Of a stretch of DNA of 64,000 nt, positions 11,401 to 22,114 are shown piece after piece. The notes under the pieces were generated by a model. The model ran no database searches, was not told where the DNA came from, and saw only the letters and a program-made list of their open reading frames with translations. The stretch's first letter is position 1. Every line of letters starts with the position of its first letter. The translations under genes were made by a program, and so were the position numbers. This stretch comes from Aquimarina atlantica (GTDB lineage: Bacteria > Bacteroidota > Bacteroidia > Flavobacteriales > Flavobacteriaceae), in contig NZ_AQRA01000014.1 in assembly GCF_000626715.1 (NCBI RefSeq), forward strand, positions 1 through 64,000. Reading direction: 5' to 3'.

Positions 11401-14400
11401 GTGATGACATCTGGCAAGAGCAATGGGCAGAATCATTGATTGTATATCATCCCGAATACTGCTACCTCGAATATGCAAATGCCGTTTGCGAAGTCACAGC
11501 AACAGTTAGTGGAGCTAAAATGAATTCTGATGGATTTGATATGTATCTGCAATCAGTTAAAACATTTGCAGATGCAAAAACAGCAGGTTTACTAGGAACT
11601 TTAGAAACGTTATCAAGTAGAGACCCTTATTTTTCGAGTGTTATCCCAAGAGTAGAAAACACAACCTCTCAAGGAGCACGAAAGGATATTATTAGAGAAT
11701 CTCTTACCCAGAATTACAATGGCAGTGATAAGAATGTAATGGAGTTTACTTTGGGAACTCTGGTATGTAACAGTATCTCGAGTTGTGATTTGGGATTAGG
11801 AGCCAATCCAACAGCAGGGGCTATTGTAGCTAAGGTAGATACATTTACCGATGTTGCTAAAAAAGATCAGTTCTGGAATACGTATAAAGCTAATTATGCC
11901 ACTGCCAAGCAAACGATCCAAAGTTTATTTGGTAATATTTATGCTATAAACAAAGGATGTTATAACGGCTGTATAGGTACACAGGCACCACCCACTACTT
12001 TGCTTACCGTACTATCCAACTATAGTACTACTGTAAATAATAAAGTAGAAGGATTAATTACAGGTACAGCTAATGGATTGTGTAAAGATGTACATGTAGC
12101 ACAATATGAGAAAAAAGAAAAACGCTTTAAACCATCTGATAATTTATACAACTCGGGGGATAATTCCAGAGATATTTATGATGACCTGGCAAACTTTACC
12201 AATTATGAGTATTATGTAGCAACAGGTGTATGTCCCAAGGCCAGGGATTTAGAGATGTACCTTACCTATTATTTTAAGGAATATAGTTCAGGGATTAGTA
12301 CCTCCAATGCCTATACAGGTGCTTATCTGAGTCCGGCATTATTTACTGATTTAGGAGGAGAACACCCCACAGATGTTGCTATTACTGTAAAAAATGCAAA
12401 GATAAATGGTGATAGAACGTTACAGATTCGATTTAACCAAAATAATCAGGATGTTGGCGATATTCCGATTGAAGTAAACTTACCGTCAGCATCGGTTTTT
12501 GGGAAGACATGGAATGACTATCGTGCATCCGACTGGATGATTACCAATATTAAACAAATCTATCCTAGTTATGATAGCACCGCCAAAGTATTTAAATATA
12601 GCCTGGTGGCCGAGGTGCGTATAGGTACCGGTAGTACTGCCACTACCCAGGAGATTATTTTAACAGGTACTACTCAGGCTCGAATTTCTAATTGTAGTAT
12701 TACTGATGCCGATGGAATAGGGGAATATATTGGTGATGGTAGCGGTACAGATATCTCTGGGTGTAATAATACCTCTCGTTTTGAAACAGCATTACGTAAC
12801 CTGTTATATGAACTCGAAACGAACAATACCATCAATAATGCTAGTGTAGCTCTGAATGGTTTAGAATCCTATACCGGGATGTATCTTGATACATTTTTTG
12901 GTGGAGGCACTGCTGTTTGGAAAACAGGCCCTGTAGGCACGTATACGATAGAAGTAGCTGGAGTAACCAAATTTACAATGGTATTGGAGAATGCTTTAGA
13001 CGCAGCAACCATAAAAATTATTACAGGAGCCAATGTAAACTATACCTATACAGATACGGGAGAGATTAAGGAACAACAATTAAATATTACCTATCGCGAA
13101 GCAGATCATTTTCCTAAGGTAGTAACCGCCAAGTTGTATGAATCTTGTGATACCACAACAGGTAAATGCAGATTGATTAACCTGTTATGTTGTGGGGATA
13201 TTAATGATTTGGTAGGGGATGATCTTACAGAAGTAGTTGCTTGTCCTGATCAGGCAGATGGAGAAAAGTTGTTAGAGAATCATATGTTACAAGTCCTAAA
13301 TGATGGAATAACTAATGTTGCAGAGAGTACTTCTTTTACCACTTACAGTTCTGCTATCATCAATGAATTTAAAACAGCAGCAAAACTTAAGGATCGTTTT
13401 AAAGCAGATATTGCCTCATCGACGAATGCGAATGAGACTTTTGATATTTCGATTACTCAGATCAAACACACGTCTTCTAGTGCAGGAAAATTTGAAATTA
13501 GATTCTCTGGTAGCGAAGATGTGTTTGCCAAAGCGGCTATTATTGCAGTTGATTTTTCAACATTTGATACTACATCTTCAGCAATTACAGAAATAGTATC
13601 GTTCGATATTCGTGAGTTTAAGGAGATAGGCGGTGGTGGATTAGATCTCCCTACTCCTGTGGCTTTAGTTCGAATAACCTATAAAAATGAGTTAGGTATC
13701 ATACAAACTAGAGATGTAAGCCTTTCTATTAGATATATAACTCCAGGTTTAGAATTACCAGAATATACCAGAGATTATTGCAAATTCTTTGAAGAACCTC
13801 CTGTGGGTCCAGTTTGTATAGATACCGATTCAACTCTACAGCAGTTTATTAAAGATTTCCTTCCATTGGTTAATGAGTTTTTTGCAGAAAACACAGTTTT
13901 AGAGAATACCCAAGAACTACTTGTTTCTGCGAAGACTTTACAAAATTACAATCAATTTCTTCAGGAATTCTTTACATTAAATAGTGGAAAATCCTGTTAC
14001 CATAATAGAAGTTGTATTGATAATGCTGCTGTAGATTTTGCGAATTTGGATCAAATTAAAATTGGTGTTATAAGATCATATAGTTCAGGCAGGATATATC
14101 ATAGATTTGTTGTGCAGTTTTCTGATATTCATTTCTTTATGTTTAATCTTCTTGATGCTAATGTCATTAATGGTTTGGAAAGAATGATTTCAATGGATCC
14201 TATAAAATATAATAATAATAATACCCATCCATTGTATTATTTTTCTACAAAATATATAGTTAACGGTAACGAAGTTACAAGTGATATGTATAATATTCAA
14301 TCTAGATGGAATATTCATAATTATCAGGGTTCCCCTTACACATATGGTTTACTTTTTAAGTGTTCATTATATGATAATTATGGTAATCTTCCTATACAAG

Positions 14401-17400
14401 AAAACCCAGAAATGATTGATAATAATGATGCTGATGCCTGTTCGGAAAATATTATTGAAGAGAATACATTTGAAAATCAATTAAAAATTATTTTTAATAG
14501 AGCAGTCAGTCAAGTAAAAAATGATGGGATTACTGATGATGTTTTTGAAATAGATTTTAACAATCAAGAAATAACAAACAATTTTGAGATTCAAACTGGT
14601 TTTAATAGAAAAATGAAACTATTAAACAGTACTTCAAATACTGATAATTCTTATGGAATTTTTAATGGAAAATTAAAAATCAGTTATAGGAGAGTTCTTG
14701 CAACTCAAACCGCGTTTTGGAACCAAAATTTTGGAAACTTTTATTTTGAGTTTATTACGGAAGATACTAACGGTATTGAGACCGGAAGAAATCAAATTCG
14801 GATAAGGTTTGAAGATGATTTTCCTTCAATTTTCGAAATTGGATCAATTTCTGAAATAATGATTCTGAGAAATCAATTTATGACTGTTAGATACATCGAT
14901 AATTTGGGTAATTCGAAAATCGCTAAAAATATTCCAATTCAATTCTTTAGAACAGGTTTTTCAGGAGATGGATTGAGTGAAGATTTTTGTACATTATTTG
15001 GATCAGGTGTAGTATCTACTTTGACAAATCAATCAAGAAATACTTTGTTTGCAGAAAAATCCGCCACTGTTATCGCAGACGAAACCATACCTTGTGGTCC
15101 TAGCGTTTGTATCCCACCAGTGGTGCCTCCTGTAAGTTGTACAGAGAAGTATACTACCTATACCACAGTAATGAACGGTATCGCAGATAAAGAAGAAGGA
15201 GATGTGGTATCAGAAGAGGAATTTTGTAAAAACTCTTTGCAATACCTGGTTGATGATTATAAGTATTACCTCACCAAATTCGGAATTACCTCGACCTTAG
15301 ATCTGCATTATATGTCTATGGCTCGTTTTGGAGCTACCGAGTTTAATTTTGGATATCCTGGTATGCGACAAGCGTACAAAGGTAAGCCAGCTATTATCGA
15401 TTTGTATTTTACACATACGAGTGGTAGTGGTACAATAAAAACCTGGGCGGCATTTACCACAGATTATCTTAATCAACCGGGGAACGAAGATATCTGCGTA
15501 CCTAGAGCATTCCCTACAGATTTTAGTGATGTTACTATAGAGGTGCCAGACGATACAGATTGCGAACAATTTGTAAAAAGTGTACGCGCAGCATATACCA
15601 GAGATGCTTACGAAAGTTTTATCACGATCAAACGAGAAGAATTTGTTAAAGGATATATCAAAAAAGCAATCGATGATGCCGTAGAGACCTTTGATATGAA
15701 GTATTTTGATAAAGAATATCAATATACCTTGTATTATTACGATCAGTCGGGGAACCTGTTACAAACCGTTCCTCCAGAAGGTGTCGACCGTTTTACCAAT
15801 GCAGAACTAATGGCAACGAATACATCGGGGATAACACTTAATGATCAGATCAATCAACATCGGGCAAATAACATTGCCACAGAAAGTACAAACCTCTTGC
15901 CAAATCATGAGTTGCTTACGCAATATCGTTACAATTCTCTTAACCAGCTGGTATGGCAAAAAACACCAGATGGGGGCATTACACGCTTTGCTTATGATAA
16001 ATTGGGTAGGATTATAGCTTCTCAAAATGCAAAACAACGTATTAATAACAGATTTAGCTATACTACCTATGATGAGTTGGGTAGAATCACTGAAGCGGGA
16101 GAACTCATACCAGATACTGCGATCAGTATTAATGATACTACGGGTAAATTAGTATATACTAGTGGTGGTAACGAAGTTCCTGCACGGGTAGAGGATAATT
16201 ACCCCGTTAATATAGCTGCAAATCGAGTAGAAGTAACCCGTACACGATATAATGATTTACAAATCGCAGCAACAGAGATTTTTGAGACGGTGCTGGATGC
16301 AGATAATTATGCAAGCACGACTCGTAATCGTGTATCTGCAATTTATTACTACGATACCTATGGTTCTGGTACCATAGAGCGCCAATATAACCATGCGATT
16401 TTCTATACCTACGATATCCACGGTAATGTAAAAGAACTGGTACAGCATAATAAGCAAATGGCATTAACGCTAGATGATCCTACCTCGGGTATGAAACGCA
16501 CCCGGTATGCCTATGACTTGATTAGTGGTAACGTAAATACAGTAACCTATCAAAAAGGGAAGCCAGATCAGTTTATCCATAAGTATCAATATGATGCAGA
16601 TAACCGTATTGTTAATGTACAAACTTCTGATCAAGGAATGATCTGGGAACAGGATGCCAGCTATCAATACTTTGCGCATGGCCCACTGGCCAGGACAGTA
16701 CTTGGGGATAAGAAAGTACAGGGGATGGATTATGCATACACCTTACAAGGATGGCTAAAAGGAGTGAACTCAGAAAACCTAAGCCCGGATACCGATATGG
16801 GAGGAGATGGAGCCAATGGTGCTACCGTAGCCAAAGATGCTATGGGGTATTCTCTAAGTTACTATACCGGTGATTATAAATCTGTAGGTACGACCAATGC
16901 GACCTCTTTTGCGTATAGCAATACCTCTGGACTACAAAGCAGTAAAAACCTATATAATGGTAATATCAAGCAGATGGTGACCAGCCTGATTGATAATAAT
17001 GAGTCTATGCTCGCATCACAGAGCAACCATTATGAGTATGACCAGCTTAACCGTATTAAGGCTATGCAAAGTAATAAGGTGGTTGGTACTACGGCTAGTC
17101 CTACCTATAATACCAGTTATAGTTATGACAATAATGGTAATTTAAAAACCTTACAACGATCTGCAGTAAATAGCCAGGGTACGGTAGTAAATATGGATGA
17201 CCTTACCTATACGTATAAAAAGGTTACTGATCCCGATACGGGGTTACAAAAACGCTCTAACCAGTTAGGGCATGTAGATGATGCCATTACAGGTAGTTCG
17301 TTTAATGACCTCGAAGATCAGAATCCTAATAACTATGAGTATGATGCTATAGGACAACTGATTTCTGATAAAAAAGAAGGAATTACCAATATCGAGTGGC

Positions 17401-18929
17401 GCGTAGATGGCAAAGTAAAACAGATTACTAAAAGTAATGGTACGACCATAAGCTTTGCTTATGATGGTCTGGGAAATCGTATTTCTAAAACAGTACTACC
17501 AGAAAACAAAACCACGTTGTATGCACGCGATGCACAGGGGAATACAATGGGCGTATACGAAGCCAATACCAGTGGATCTGTCGCTACCGATATGCGTTTA
17601 CGCGAGCATCATATCTATGGTAGTAGTCGATTAGGGTTAGAAGAAAAAAACATACTGCTCACAACTACAGATACACCAGCTACCATTACTTTTAGTAATA
17701 CTGTAGGAGATAAGCGATATGAGTTAAGTAACCATTTAGGTAATATAATGAGTGTAGTAAGCGACCGTAAGAATGCAGTTACTACAGGAAATTTAACTAC
17801 CTTTACCCCAGACGTTCTTACATTTAGTGATTACTATCCTTTTGGGATGTTATTACCTAATAGGCATGGGAACTCTGGAGATTACAGATATGGTTTCCAG
17901 GGACAGGAAATGGATAACGAAGTTAAAGGAGAAGGGAATTCTGTAAACTACAAATATAGAATGCATGATCCAAGGGTTGGTAGGTTCTTTGTGGTGGATC
18001 CTTTATTTAAAGAATATCCTTGGAACTCTGTTTATGCCTTTAGCGAGAATAGGGTGATACACATGGTAGAATTAGAAGGTTTAGAATCTGTTTTTTCTGA
18101 AGAGTTTTGGTGGAAGGTTGGTACAAAACTTTCAATAATTGATGTTAATCATCCTAAAAATAATCCTCATAGCTTTAGAGCAAGAGATCCTTTGGGGTGG
18201 GAACTTGAAAATGCTCCAAGCCACACAGCTAATAGGCCGACAAAAAATATAACAGGTAATTATCTTTTTGATGCAGCTTTGATGTTAGGAGGGTATGATA
18301 CATTCAGACGAGCATACAAAGGTGACCGTAAAGCTCAAGCACAAGTTATAATGGGAACAATTTTATCTTTTGATGGTATCCCTGAACAGAGTTTTCTTGC
18401 TAATGGATTTAGACGTGGTGGTATCAGAAATCGAATAGGGGGAAATCTTGAAAAATACCTTACAAGATCAGAATTCGCATTATCTACTAAAAGAGCTCAA
18501 ACGTTGAGTAGACAAATAAATAAACTTGGAGGTAAGAGTAACTGTTTGCTTTGCGCTTCAGAAGCCCATGCTTCTGCTTTAGGAGAATTTTTTGAATCCG
18601 CCAAAATAGTAAAAAATCCAGCAGGATTAACTTTTGAAGAGGCAAATTCATTCTTGAAAACTAGATTTAAAAATGTGTCAAGTGAAGTAATGAATTTGGG
18701 GTCTATGATTAATGATTTGAATAGTTTTATACCAGAGAGTCGAGGAGCTGCAATAATTATTGGAAAATTTAATACACCTTTGCCTGATGGGGCGACTCAT
18801 CATGCTCTTAATGCAGTTAAAAGAGATGGAAAATGGTATTTTGAAGATTATCAGTCAGGTAAATCTTATACTCAATATTACATTAAAAAGACATTTTCTT
18901 CTATGAAGATGATTGATGCACACAATTAA
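8487..18929 (+). CDS. Giant YD-repeat/RHS polymorphic toxin with papain-like C-terminal domain
   Basis: A 3480-residue secreted protein. The signal peptide is residues 1-22 (ends FGYSQ). A DUF6443-like N-terminal region of Bacteroidota RHS proteins lies roughly at 295-535 ([16 protein letters not shown]). A long middle of repeated Cys-containing modules spans about 600-2400. YD repeats run from about 2410 to 3005 (YDKLGRI, YDELGRI, YDNNGNL, YDGLGNR). The RHS core is at about 3130-3200 ([27 protein letters not shown]). As known for polymorphic toxins, the conserved core is followed by a variable effector tip, here about 280 residues with a papain-like catalytic set (C3353, H3439, D3454). The RHS shell is expected to enclose the toxin until delivery. 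The next gene starts 9 bases after this stop, as immunity genes do. Base composition drops at the tip and in an internal segment near 13.8-15.06 kb. The exact target of the tip is unknown. Confidence 0.5.
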   Translation: MKNTNTYLKLFILFFVITFGYSQDRSEYNPSEISSAITSNTALVFSPDLGSLANTTTVSAATSIILNVNSDQPPYGWFRYTIQLNVTPRLANGNFDDANTYQVELSVEHNVIPGSGNSGVDVRKHIIKDRYGARIAVQQGTYEDLGAGQSPDINGYIPENIRLAAQLDIENYKQLSDTSPLLQAVHDNVRNELTVKWPVIEGVDNYQLEWTWIDSYGDTFETTRTPDLIRFNTRDFEQNSTRVQTINNEYNIPLIYSKGYIIYRVRAVGRYQENVSKYKYGRWSSGTNEKTTVASWPDVYQVTEDHETGKNWQFQASYAEEGKKKEVVSYFDGTLRNRQTVTKINSDDNTIIGEVIYDAQGRPAIEVLPVPTTQKQIGYVRDFNQSTLQPGTPYDYKDFDLNSQNVLDQPTAEKAMATANGASKYYSAANDTNGDFRDRIPDAEGHPFSQIEYMPDNTGRIRRKSGVGVTHQLGSGQEMEYYYGTPEQKELNRLFGYSVGNKAHYKKNMVIDPNGQASISYIDPQGRTIATALSGYSPQNLIGLPDEADASGLHKELNVDLLGKLSRDAKDTNTDNNIKTATQNYGASEDALEYAGTKVSPFEENRTFNYTVANDPFFEYACTTTNNVQYPLVYDLAINVLDIDGNSLMTVPVKEKIDLSKGTPGTFVLPEFVAPVKRGSYSITKSLVVSREALEEYADAYVKKLQDKNDACYISPEEVTNLPVLSFEGCFVTCKECEDALVADYGGRASYVTTQVANYDYSKLDYLSATELANEKIRLGDVFGIQWDALVRACNAPCADGTIDTGDTTEDIVANSISCGIAASALLNDMKPLGQYGAYTANIYNNQASGASTSANNAKLNIYNEANELYSAKTSSGVFNSWRNPRHAKYDAAPSGTGVYTKGHYYNEEGTISYVKIKQTITITTTDAGEVQEEISYAPALQEGAVIIEKPGDPEFVYVEPQYLANVSDFLSDDIWQEQWAESLIVYHPEYCYLEYANAVCEVTATVSGAKMNSDGFDMYLQSVKTFADAKTAGLLGTLETLSSRDPYFSSVIPRVENTTSQGARKDIIRESLTQNYNGSDKNVMEFTLGTLVCNSISSCDLGLGANPTAGAIVAKVDTFTDVAKKDQFWNTYKANYATAKQTIQSLFGNIYAINKGCYNGCIGTQAPPTTLLTVLSNYSTTVNNKVEGLITGTANGLCKDVHVAQYEKKEKRFKPSDNLYNSGDNSRDIYDDLANFTNYEYYVATGVCPKARDLEMYLTYYFKEYSSGISTSNAYTGAYLSPALFTDLGGEHPTDVAITVKNAKINGDRTLQIRFNQNNQDVGDIPIEVNLPSASVFGKTWNDYRASDWMITNIKQIYPSYDSTAKVFKYSLVAEVRIGTGSTATTQEIILTGTTQARISNCSITDADGIGEYIGDGSGTDISGCNNTSRFETALRNLLYELETNNTINNASVALNGLESYTGMYLDTFFGGGTAVWKTGPVGTYTIEVAGVTKFTMVLENALDAATIKIITGANVNYTYTDTGEIKEQQLNITYREADHFPKVVTAKLYESCDTTTGKCRLINLLCCGDINDLVGDDLTEVVACPDQADGEKLLENHMLQVLNDGITNVAESTSFTTYSSAIINEFKTAAKLKDRFKADIASSTNANETFDISITQIKHTSSSAGKFEIRFSGSEDVFAKAAIIAVDFSTFDTTSSAITEIVSFDIREFKEIGGGGLDLPTPVALVRITYKNELGIIQTRDVSLSIRYITPGLELPEYTRDYCKFFEEPPVGPVCIDTDSTLQQFIKDFLPLVNEFFAENTVLENTQELLVSAKTLQNYNQFLQEFFTLNSGKSCYHNRSCIDNAAVDFANLDQIKIGVIRSYSSGRIYHRFVVQFSDIHFFMFNLLDANVINGLERMISMDPIKYNNNNTHPLYYFSTKYIVNGNEVTSDMYNIQSRWNIHNYQGSPYTYGLLFKCSLYDNYGNLPIQENPEMIDNNDADACSENIIEENTFENQLKIIFNRAVSQVKNDGITDDVFEIDFNNQEITNNFEIQTGFNRKMKLLNSTSNTDNSYGIFNGKLKISYRRVLATQTAFWNQNFGNFYFEFITEDTNGIETGRNQIRIRFEDDFPSIFEIGSISEIMILRNQFMTVRYIDNLGNSKIAKNIPIQFFRTGFSGDGLSEDFCTLFGSGVVSTLTNQSRNTLFAEKSATVIADETIPCGPSVCIPPVVPPVSCTEKYTTYTTVMNGIADKEEGDVVSEEEFCKNSLQYLVDDYKYYLTKFGITSTLDLHYMSMARFGATEFNFGYPGMRQAYKGKPAIIDLYFTHTSGSGTIKTWAAFTTDYLNQPGNEDICVPRAFPTDFSDVTIEVPDDTDCEQFVKSVRAAYTRDAYESFITIKREEFVKGYIKKAIDDAVETFDMKYFDKEYQYTLYYYDQSGNLLQTVPPEGVDRFTNAELMATNTSGITLNDQINQHRANNIATESTNLLPNHELLTQYRYNSLNQLVWQKTPDGGITRFAYDKLGRIIASQNAKQRINNRFSYTTYDELGRITEAGELIPDTAISINDTTGKLVYTSGGNEVPARVEDNYPVNIAANRVEVTRTRYNDLQIAATEIFETVLDADNYASTTRNRVSAIYYYDTYGSGTIERQYNHAIFYTYDIHGNVKELVQHNKQMALTLDDPTSGMKRTRYAYDLISGNVNTVTYQKGKPDQFIHKYQYDADNRIVNVQTSDQGMIWEQDASYQYFAHGPLARTVLGDKKVQGMDYAYTLQGWLKGVNSENLSPDTDMGGDGANGATVAKDAMGYSLSYYTGDYKSVGTTNATSFAYSNTSGLQSSKNLYNGNIKQMVTSLIDNNESMLASQSNHYEYDQLNRIKAMQSNKVVGTTASPTYNTSYSYDNNGNLKTLQRSAVNSQGTVVNMDDLTYTYKKVTDPDTGLQKRSNQLGHVDDAITGSSFNDLEDQNPNNYEYDAIGQLISDKKEGITNIEWRVDGKVKQITKSNGTTISFAYDGLGNRISKTVLPENKTTLYARDAQGNTMGVYEANTSGSVATDMRLREHHIYGSSRLGLEEKNILLTTTDTPATITFSNTVGDKRYELSNHLGNIMSVVSDRKNAVTTGNLTTFTPDVLTFSDYYPFGMLLPNRHGNSGDYRYGFQGQEMDNEVKGEGNSVNYKYRMHDPRVGRFFVVDPLFKEYPWNSVYAFSENRVIHMVELEGLESVFSEEFWWKVGTKLSIIDVNHPKNNPHSFRARDPLGWELENAPSHTANRPTKNITGNYLFDAALMLGGYDTFRRAYKGDRKAQAQVIMGTILSFDGIPEQSFLANGFRRGGIRNRIGGNLEKYLTRSEFALSTKRAQTLSRQINKLGGKSNCLLCASEAHASALGEFFESAKIVKNPAGLTFEEANSFLKTRFKNVSSEVMNLGSMINDLNSFIPESRGAAIIIGKFNTPLPDGATHHALNAVKRDGKWYFEDYQSGKSYTQYYIKKTFSSMKMIDAHN
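18070..18929 (+). other. Variable toxin tip: papain-fold (Tox-PL-like) domain
   Basis: This marks the part of the RHS protein downstream of the conserved core (about residues 3195-3480). The last 130 residues show a papain-like layout: N3352-C3353 followed by LLC (C3356) and a helix-like stretch; H3438-H3439 in HHALNAV followed by a beta hairpin ([10 protein letters not shown]); and D3454-x-Q3456. This Cys, His, Asp-x-Gln order matches Tox-PL/papain-like deamidase or protease toxins described in bacterial polymorphic toxins and some type III effectors. Known members act by deamidating Gln or cleaving host or competitor proteins; which of these applies here cannot be told. The tip has a lower GC feel than the RHS core, consistent with module swapping. 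Confidence 0.5.
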
Positions 18930-18938
18930 TATTAAAAA

Positions 18939-19574
18939 ATGGAAAGAATTAATAATGATTTTTATAGTAAACTTATAAAAAAAGAGTTTCCAGATGAAAA
19001 CTTTAAATATTATAAAATTTATACTTTAGATGACTCTATATACGTATTCTTCTGTTATCATAAATTATTTTATCCATTAGGTCATGATTTGTTTTGGCAT
19101 GTTCTTAATCGAGGGCCTATATTGATTGATGATATTAGTACACCAAAATATAAACTTTTAACATATCAGGAATTTATGTCTGATCATTTTGAAATACTCA
19201 AGCAAGAATTAGATAATGAGTTTATTTTTTTAGAAAGCTTTGATTTTTCAGATAAAACCTATGAATTTGTTGTTGATGTGATTAAGGAAAGAAGATATAT
19301 AGATATATCAGATGTTAAACCTATTGCTGTTTTTAACAATTTGGATGAATCTAAAATTAGATTTAACAGTCCAAATTTTAATAAAGAACTCCCTCGCACT
19401 TCTGATGATGAATTAACACTGTATCTTTATGATGAGCTTTCGTTGGAATGCTATTTGAAATTAGCAAAAGATGTTGGATTAAGGTATCAGATAGAAAAAA
19501 AAGATTTTATTATCTTAAGAATAGATAGACATTTAGAAGATGTAAATCCAGATAATTGCCTTAGCTCATCCTAG
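18939..19574 (+). CDS. Candidate immunity protein for the adjacent RHS toxin
   Basis: A 211-residue protein without signal peptide or membrane segment, hence probably cytoplasmic, and rich in acidic and aromatic residues. I recognise no family. It begins 9 bases after the toxin stop codon, with an A-rich stretch before the ATG. It shares the low-GC, AT-rich codon use of the toxin tip (many TTT, AAT, GAT codons). Position and composition are what is expected of the cognate immunity gene in a polymorphic-toxin locus. It is followed by a short direct repeat, REP-like palindromes and a terminator, so the toxin transcription unit probably ends there. The immunity role is inferred from context only. 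Confidence 0.5.
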   Translation: MERINNDFYSKLIKKEFPDENFKYYKIYTLDDSIYVFFCYHKLFYPLGHDLFWHVLNRGPILIDDISTPKYKLLTYQEFMSDHFEILKQELDNEFIFLESFDFSDKTYEFVVDVIKERRYIDISDVKPIAVFNNLDESKIRFNSPNFNKELPRTSDDELTLYLYDELSLECYLKLAKDVGLRYQIEKKDFIILRIDRHLEDVNPDNCLSSS

Positions 19575-19591
19575 TATGCCGTAAAAGCTAG

Positions 19592-19612
19592 TGCTAGTTT
19601 GTGCCTTAAATC
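19592..19612 (+). repeat. Direct repeat, copy A (tgctagtttgtgcct core)
   Basis: A 21-base sequence starting TGCTAGTTTGTGCCT and ending AAATC, 18 bp after the immunity gene stop. A second copy at 21145-21165 matches at 20 of 21 bases (T/A at one position), also shortly after a gene end. Both copies are followed about 100-30 bp later by near-identical terminators. Confidence 0.5.
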
Positions 19613-19670
19613 GTGCCGTATCAGCTGTCTCGTCTTAAAAAAAGTTTACATATTTATACTTAACCCGATA

Positions 19671-19691
19671 GCGCGGATTTATAATCCGTGC
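19671..19691. repeat. REP-like palindrome
   Basis: An inverted repeat with 9-bp arms (GCGCGGATT / AATCCGTGC, one G-T wobble) around the loop TAT. It is GC-rich in an AT-rich surrounding. Compact palindromes of this form are typical of REP elements mobilised by IS200-like RAYT transposases in Bacteroidota; no transposase is present here. A damaged relative with arms CACGA/TCGTG lies at 19945-19962. Confidence 0.5.
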
Positions 19692-19726
19692 GGTTAATAA
19701 AATCAGAGACATAGATAATGTAAGAT

Positions 19727-19760
19727 AAAAGCTACTTTTTATAGTAGCTTTTGTTGTTTT
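19727..19760 (+). terminator. Rho-independent terminator after the toxin/immunity unit
   Basis: Perfect 10-bp stem AAAAGCTACT / AGTAGCTTTT (19727-19736, 19743-19752) with a 6-base loop, followed by GTTGTTTT. Stem, flanking AAGAT and tail recur almost exactly at 21195-21230, so this terminator belongs to a duplicated block. Confidence 0.5.
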
Positions 19761-19944
19761 AAGCAAAGGAGTGATAATGCTCCCGATACATCTTTGGCAA
19801 GTAGATTCTGGTATACTAAGAAAATGCTATCCATATCATAGATAAGTGCATACCCTCAAAATACATAATTATTGTAAAAAAATATTTCCCAGTTCCGAAA
19901 AATGAAACTGAGAGCTACTATTATTGCATCAGCAATTGTAATAA

Positions 19945-19962
19945 CACGAATTTATAATCGTG
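19945..19962. repeat. Decayed REP-like palindrome
   Basis: CACGA, then ATTTATAA, then TCGTG. The layout matches the palindrome at 19671-19691 apart from lost G/C bases in the stem, suggesting an old, mutated copy. Confidence is low because the remaining stem is only 5 bp. Confidence 0.5.
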
Positions 19963-20259
19963 CTATTATAATTCGAAGGATATCCACTGTTAGCGCTCGT
20001 CTGTGACGGGTGCCATATCAGATTGGTTTATGAGTAAGAGTAATAAAATAGGTAATATAATATAAGAGCTTCCTTATACCATGTGAAAATAAAAAGAAGG
20101 AAATATTGAAAACATAAGAAACAAAAGATTCAGGCTAATTATTAGCAAGTTCATGTTAATGTAGTTTCATAAAAATCAGAATAATAATAAAACATGGTCT
20201 TTTTTAGGATTATATAAGATAAATATTGTAAAATTTTAAACAACAAATAAGAATAAAAG

Positions 20260-21108
20260 ATGAGTAGAGTATTAAAGTACATAGGAGCAGTATTGATTCA
20301 GGTTTTAGTATTTCAATCCTGTAGTAAGGATGATAGCAGTAATGAGCTTGAAAATCAGGACGTACCAACGCTAAGTGTTAAAGATTTTACATTGACGCGT
20401 GGGGAGGCCAATTATAGCCCTTCGATAGGTAAGATAGAAACGATCTCTAACCAAAAAGATATAGTGTATAAATTAATATCTCAAGAACCAGAAGGAGCAT
20501 TGAGTATCGATACAGAAAGTGGAGATTTAAAAGTAGGAGATATATCTTATTTTGATTATGAGTTTTTTCCAGTACTAACAGGAGAAGTTGAAGTGTCCGC
20601 AGGGGGTCTTACAAAAAAGGTTTCAGTAACGATTACTTTAACAGACGAAGAGGAATCAGGATCTAAGGTTTTTAGATATCAAAATGAGTCTTATAGTTTA
20701 AAAACGTATAAAGAGAGAACTTTTGGAAGAATAGAAATACTGTCTTCAGGTGTTGAATATGGCTCAGGAAGTCAAGGTCTTAGAGGTAAGGGTAATGTAT
20801 TGCGTTTTTCTATTATTGATAAGCTAAATAATATATCAGAAGGAGTAGTGCATACTTTTACTAAGAAAGATATTGATAATGATTATGTTGGTATTGCAAT
20901 TGATCACGATTTTGATGCAGATAGTAGTATGCCGAGTTCAGGTACCAAAAACATCACAGAAGCAAAGATACTTTATAAGAAGAAGCATAATGATTTTTAT
21001 GATCCGAATGCCAATTATTATATATTCAATGTGCATTTTATGTTCAAGTTTTCAGATAATACCACGCTAACAGGAACATATAATGGAGGAGGAAGTGAGG
21101 CTCGTTAA
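20260..21108 (+). CDS. Surface lipoprotein with cadherin-like domain
   Basis: A 282-residue lipoprotein. The signal sequence ends in the lipobox VFQSC, followed by SKDDSSNE, a Ser/Asp-rich tail of the kind that directs Bacteroidota lipoproteins to the cell surface. Residues about 35-130 resemble cadherin-like or Ig-like repeats (AxYSPSIGKIETIS, GALSIDTESGDLKVGD, VSVTITLTD). The C-terminal half is a beta-rich domain of unknown family with a DHDFDAD segment that could bind Ca2+. It stands alone between two copies of a direct-repeat/terminator block, so it behaves like a cassette. Function is unknown; adhesion or polysaccharide binding is a guess. Confidence 0.5.
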   Translation: MSRVLKYIGAVLIQVLVFQSCSKDDSSNELENQDVPTLSVKDFTLTRGEANYSPSIGKIETISNQKDIVYKLISQEPEGALSIDTESGDLKVGDISYFDYEFFPVLTGEVEVSAGGLTKKVSVTITLTDEEESGSKVFRYQNESYSLKTYKERTFGRIEILSSGVEYGSGSQGLRGKGNVLRFSIIDKLNNISEGVVHTFTKKDIDNDYVGIAIDHDFDADSSMPSSGTKNITEAKILYKKKHNDFYDPNANYYIFNVHFMFKFSDNTTLTGTYNGGGSEAR

Positions 21109-21144
21109 AAAGTTGCTTTCAGCTCAGCGAAGAGTGATCACTAC

Positions 21145-21165
21145 TGCTAGTTTGTGCCTAAAATC
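21145..21165 (+). repeat. Direct repeat, copy B
   Basis: Matches copy A at 19592-19612 at 20 of 21 positions. It lies 36 bp after the lipoprotein stop codon. The two copies are 1.55 kb apart in the same orientation and bracket the lipoprotein gene. Confidence 0.5.
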
Positions 21166-21194
21166 CGAGAGGAAATAAAAGAAGATAATAAGAT

Positions 21195-21230
21195 AAAAGC
21201 TACTGTAACAAGTAGCTTTTGTTGTTTTAA
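21195..21230 (+). terminator. Rho-independent terminator after the lipoprotein gene
   Basis: Perfect 10-bp stem AAAAGCTACT / AGTAGCTTTT (21195-21204, 21211-21220), loop GTAACA, tail GTTGTTTTAA. The stem and tail are identical to those at 19727-19760; only the loop differs. Confidence 0.5.
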
Positions 21231-21417
21231 TAAAAGTAATGATGATGAGATTTCTTACTACTATCAAGAATCTCAAATTATTCTGTGGCATGATATATGT
21301 TATGTTAAAAACAGTAGTCCTATTAAGTCAACTTTTAAAATAATAGCAAATCAATATTGTTAGAGTTTTGAAAACAGCTTATGAAATTATAAATTTGAAC
21401 ACCTAAAATAATTTGCC

Positions 21418-22035
21418 ATGATCTACAAAATAAACATACAGAACCTAAAGAAAATAGTACTTATGCTAGTGATGTCTTGCTTTTTTATGCAAGCGAATGC
21501 ACAAAATGAACTCATTTCTATACAACCTATTAGTGATCAGGAGTTTGAAGTAAGAAGCCTTAATGGTATACCTTTTACGATAGTTTTGGAAGAAAGTAAT
21601 AATGATGGACAATTTCATTTAGGAATTAATAACAGTCTTACTTTTAAGACTGGTGATCTGATTGGTAAAAGAAGTACCCTTAGGATTGTATTCGAGGATG
21701 AATTATATCACTCTTTAGAGAATAAATTGATTAAGCAATACCAAACAGATTTGCAATGGATTGAAAACTTACTCGGAGTTAAAGAAGGAGAATTTAAAAA
21801 ATTACCTTCCCGCCCTGTCTTTACTGATAATGGTTTAGAGAAATTAAAAGGGACAGTATTTGAGTATGTTAACACTGATAAAAAAGAAGAAGACTTCTAT
21901 AAATGGATAGAAAAAATAAACTATTCTGTTGGCGCAGTGAAATATTTTAGAGATTTATATGCTGCATCTAATGGTGAAAATAATGAGCAGAGACGTCATT
22001 TTTTACCAATTAATATATACGACGCACTTCAATAA
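21418..22035 (+). CDS. Secreted protein of unknown function
   Basis: A 205-residue protein with a signal peptide (lysines at 4 and 11-12, hydrophobic core, likely cut after QANA before Q). The mature part has a beta-rich N-terminal section and a helical C-terminal section ending RRHFLPINIYDALQ. No lipobox, membrane helix after the signal, or recognised family. It is followed by a strong terminator at 22070, so it appears to be a single-gene unit. Exported location is well supported; function cannot be assigned. Confidence 0.5.
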   Translation: MIYKINIQNLKKIVLMLVMSCFFMQANAQNELISIQPISDQEFEVRSLNGIPFTIVLEESNNDGQFHLGINNSLTFKTGDLIGKRSTLRIVFEDELYHSLENKLIKQYQTDLQWIENLLGVKEGEFKKLPSRPVFTDNGLEKLKGTVFEYVNTDKKEEDFYKWIEKINYSVGAVKYFRDLYAASNGENNEQRRHFLPINIYDALQ

Positions 22036-22069
22036 AATAGATAGAGTTATCATACTTATCTAAAAGAGA

Positions 22070-22107
22070 ATCGATACTTTAAAATAAATAAGGTATCGAT
22101 TTTTTTT
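22070..22107 (+). terminator. Rho-independent terminator
   Basis: 9-bp stem ATCGATACT / GGTATCGAT (one wobble) with a 13-base AT-rich loop, followed directly by a run of seven or more T. It ends the transcript of the secreted protein at 21418-22035. Confidence 0.5.
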
Positions 22108-22114
22108 GCTTTTT

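Larger units (their letters stand above)
19575..20259. other. Gene-free stretch with REP-like debris and one terminator
   Basis: No coding frame of substance is visible in 685 bp. It holds the first copy of a 21-base direct repeat (19592-19612), a REP-like palindrome (19671-19691), a terminator (19727-19760), a decayed palindrome (19945-19962), and a GTGCC-a-TATCAG motif at 20010-20021 that echoes GTGCC-g-TATCAG at 19613-19624. The remainder is AT-rich and presumably carries the promoter of the lipoprotein gene that follows, although I could not identify a convincing -7 element. Confidence 0.5.
21109..21417. other. Gene-free stretch with second repeat/terminator block
   Basis: This 309-bp gap contains direct repeat copy B (21145-21165), the AAATCCGAGAGG remnant of a REP-like half-palindrome, and the second copy of the terminator (21195-21230). 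The remaining 190 bp are AT-rich and carry no clear gene. A 69-codon frame here overlaps the terminator and is judged spurious. Confidence 0.5.

Noticed and set aside
21154-21363. 69-codon plus-strand frame
   Set aside because: It begins inside the direct repeat, runs through the terminator hairpin and has no recognisable features.
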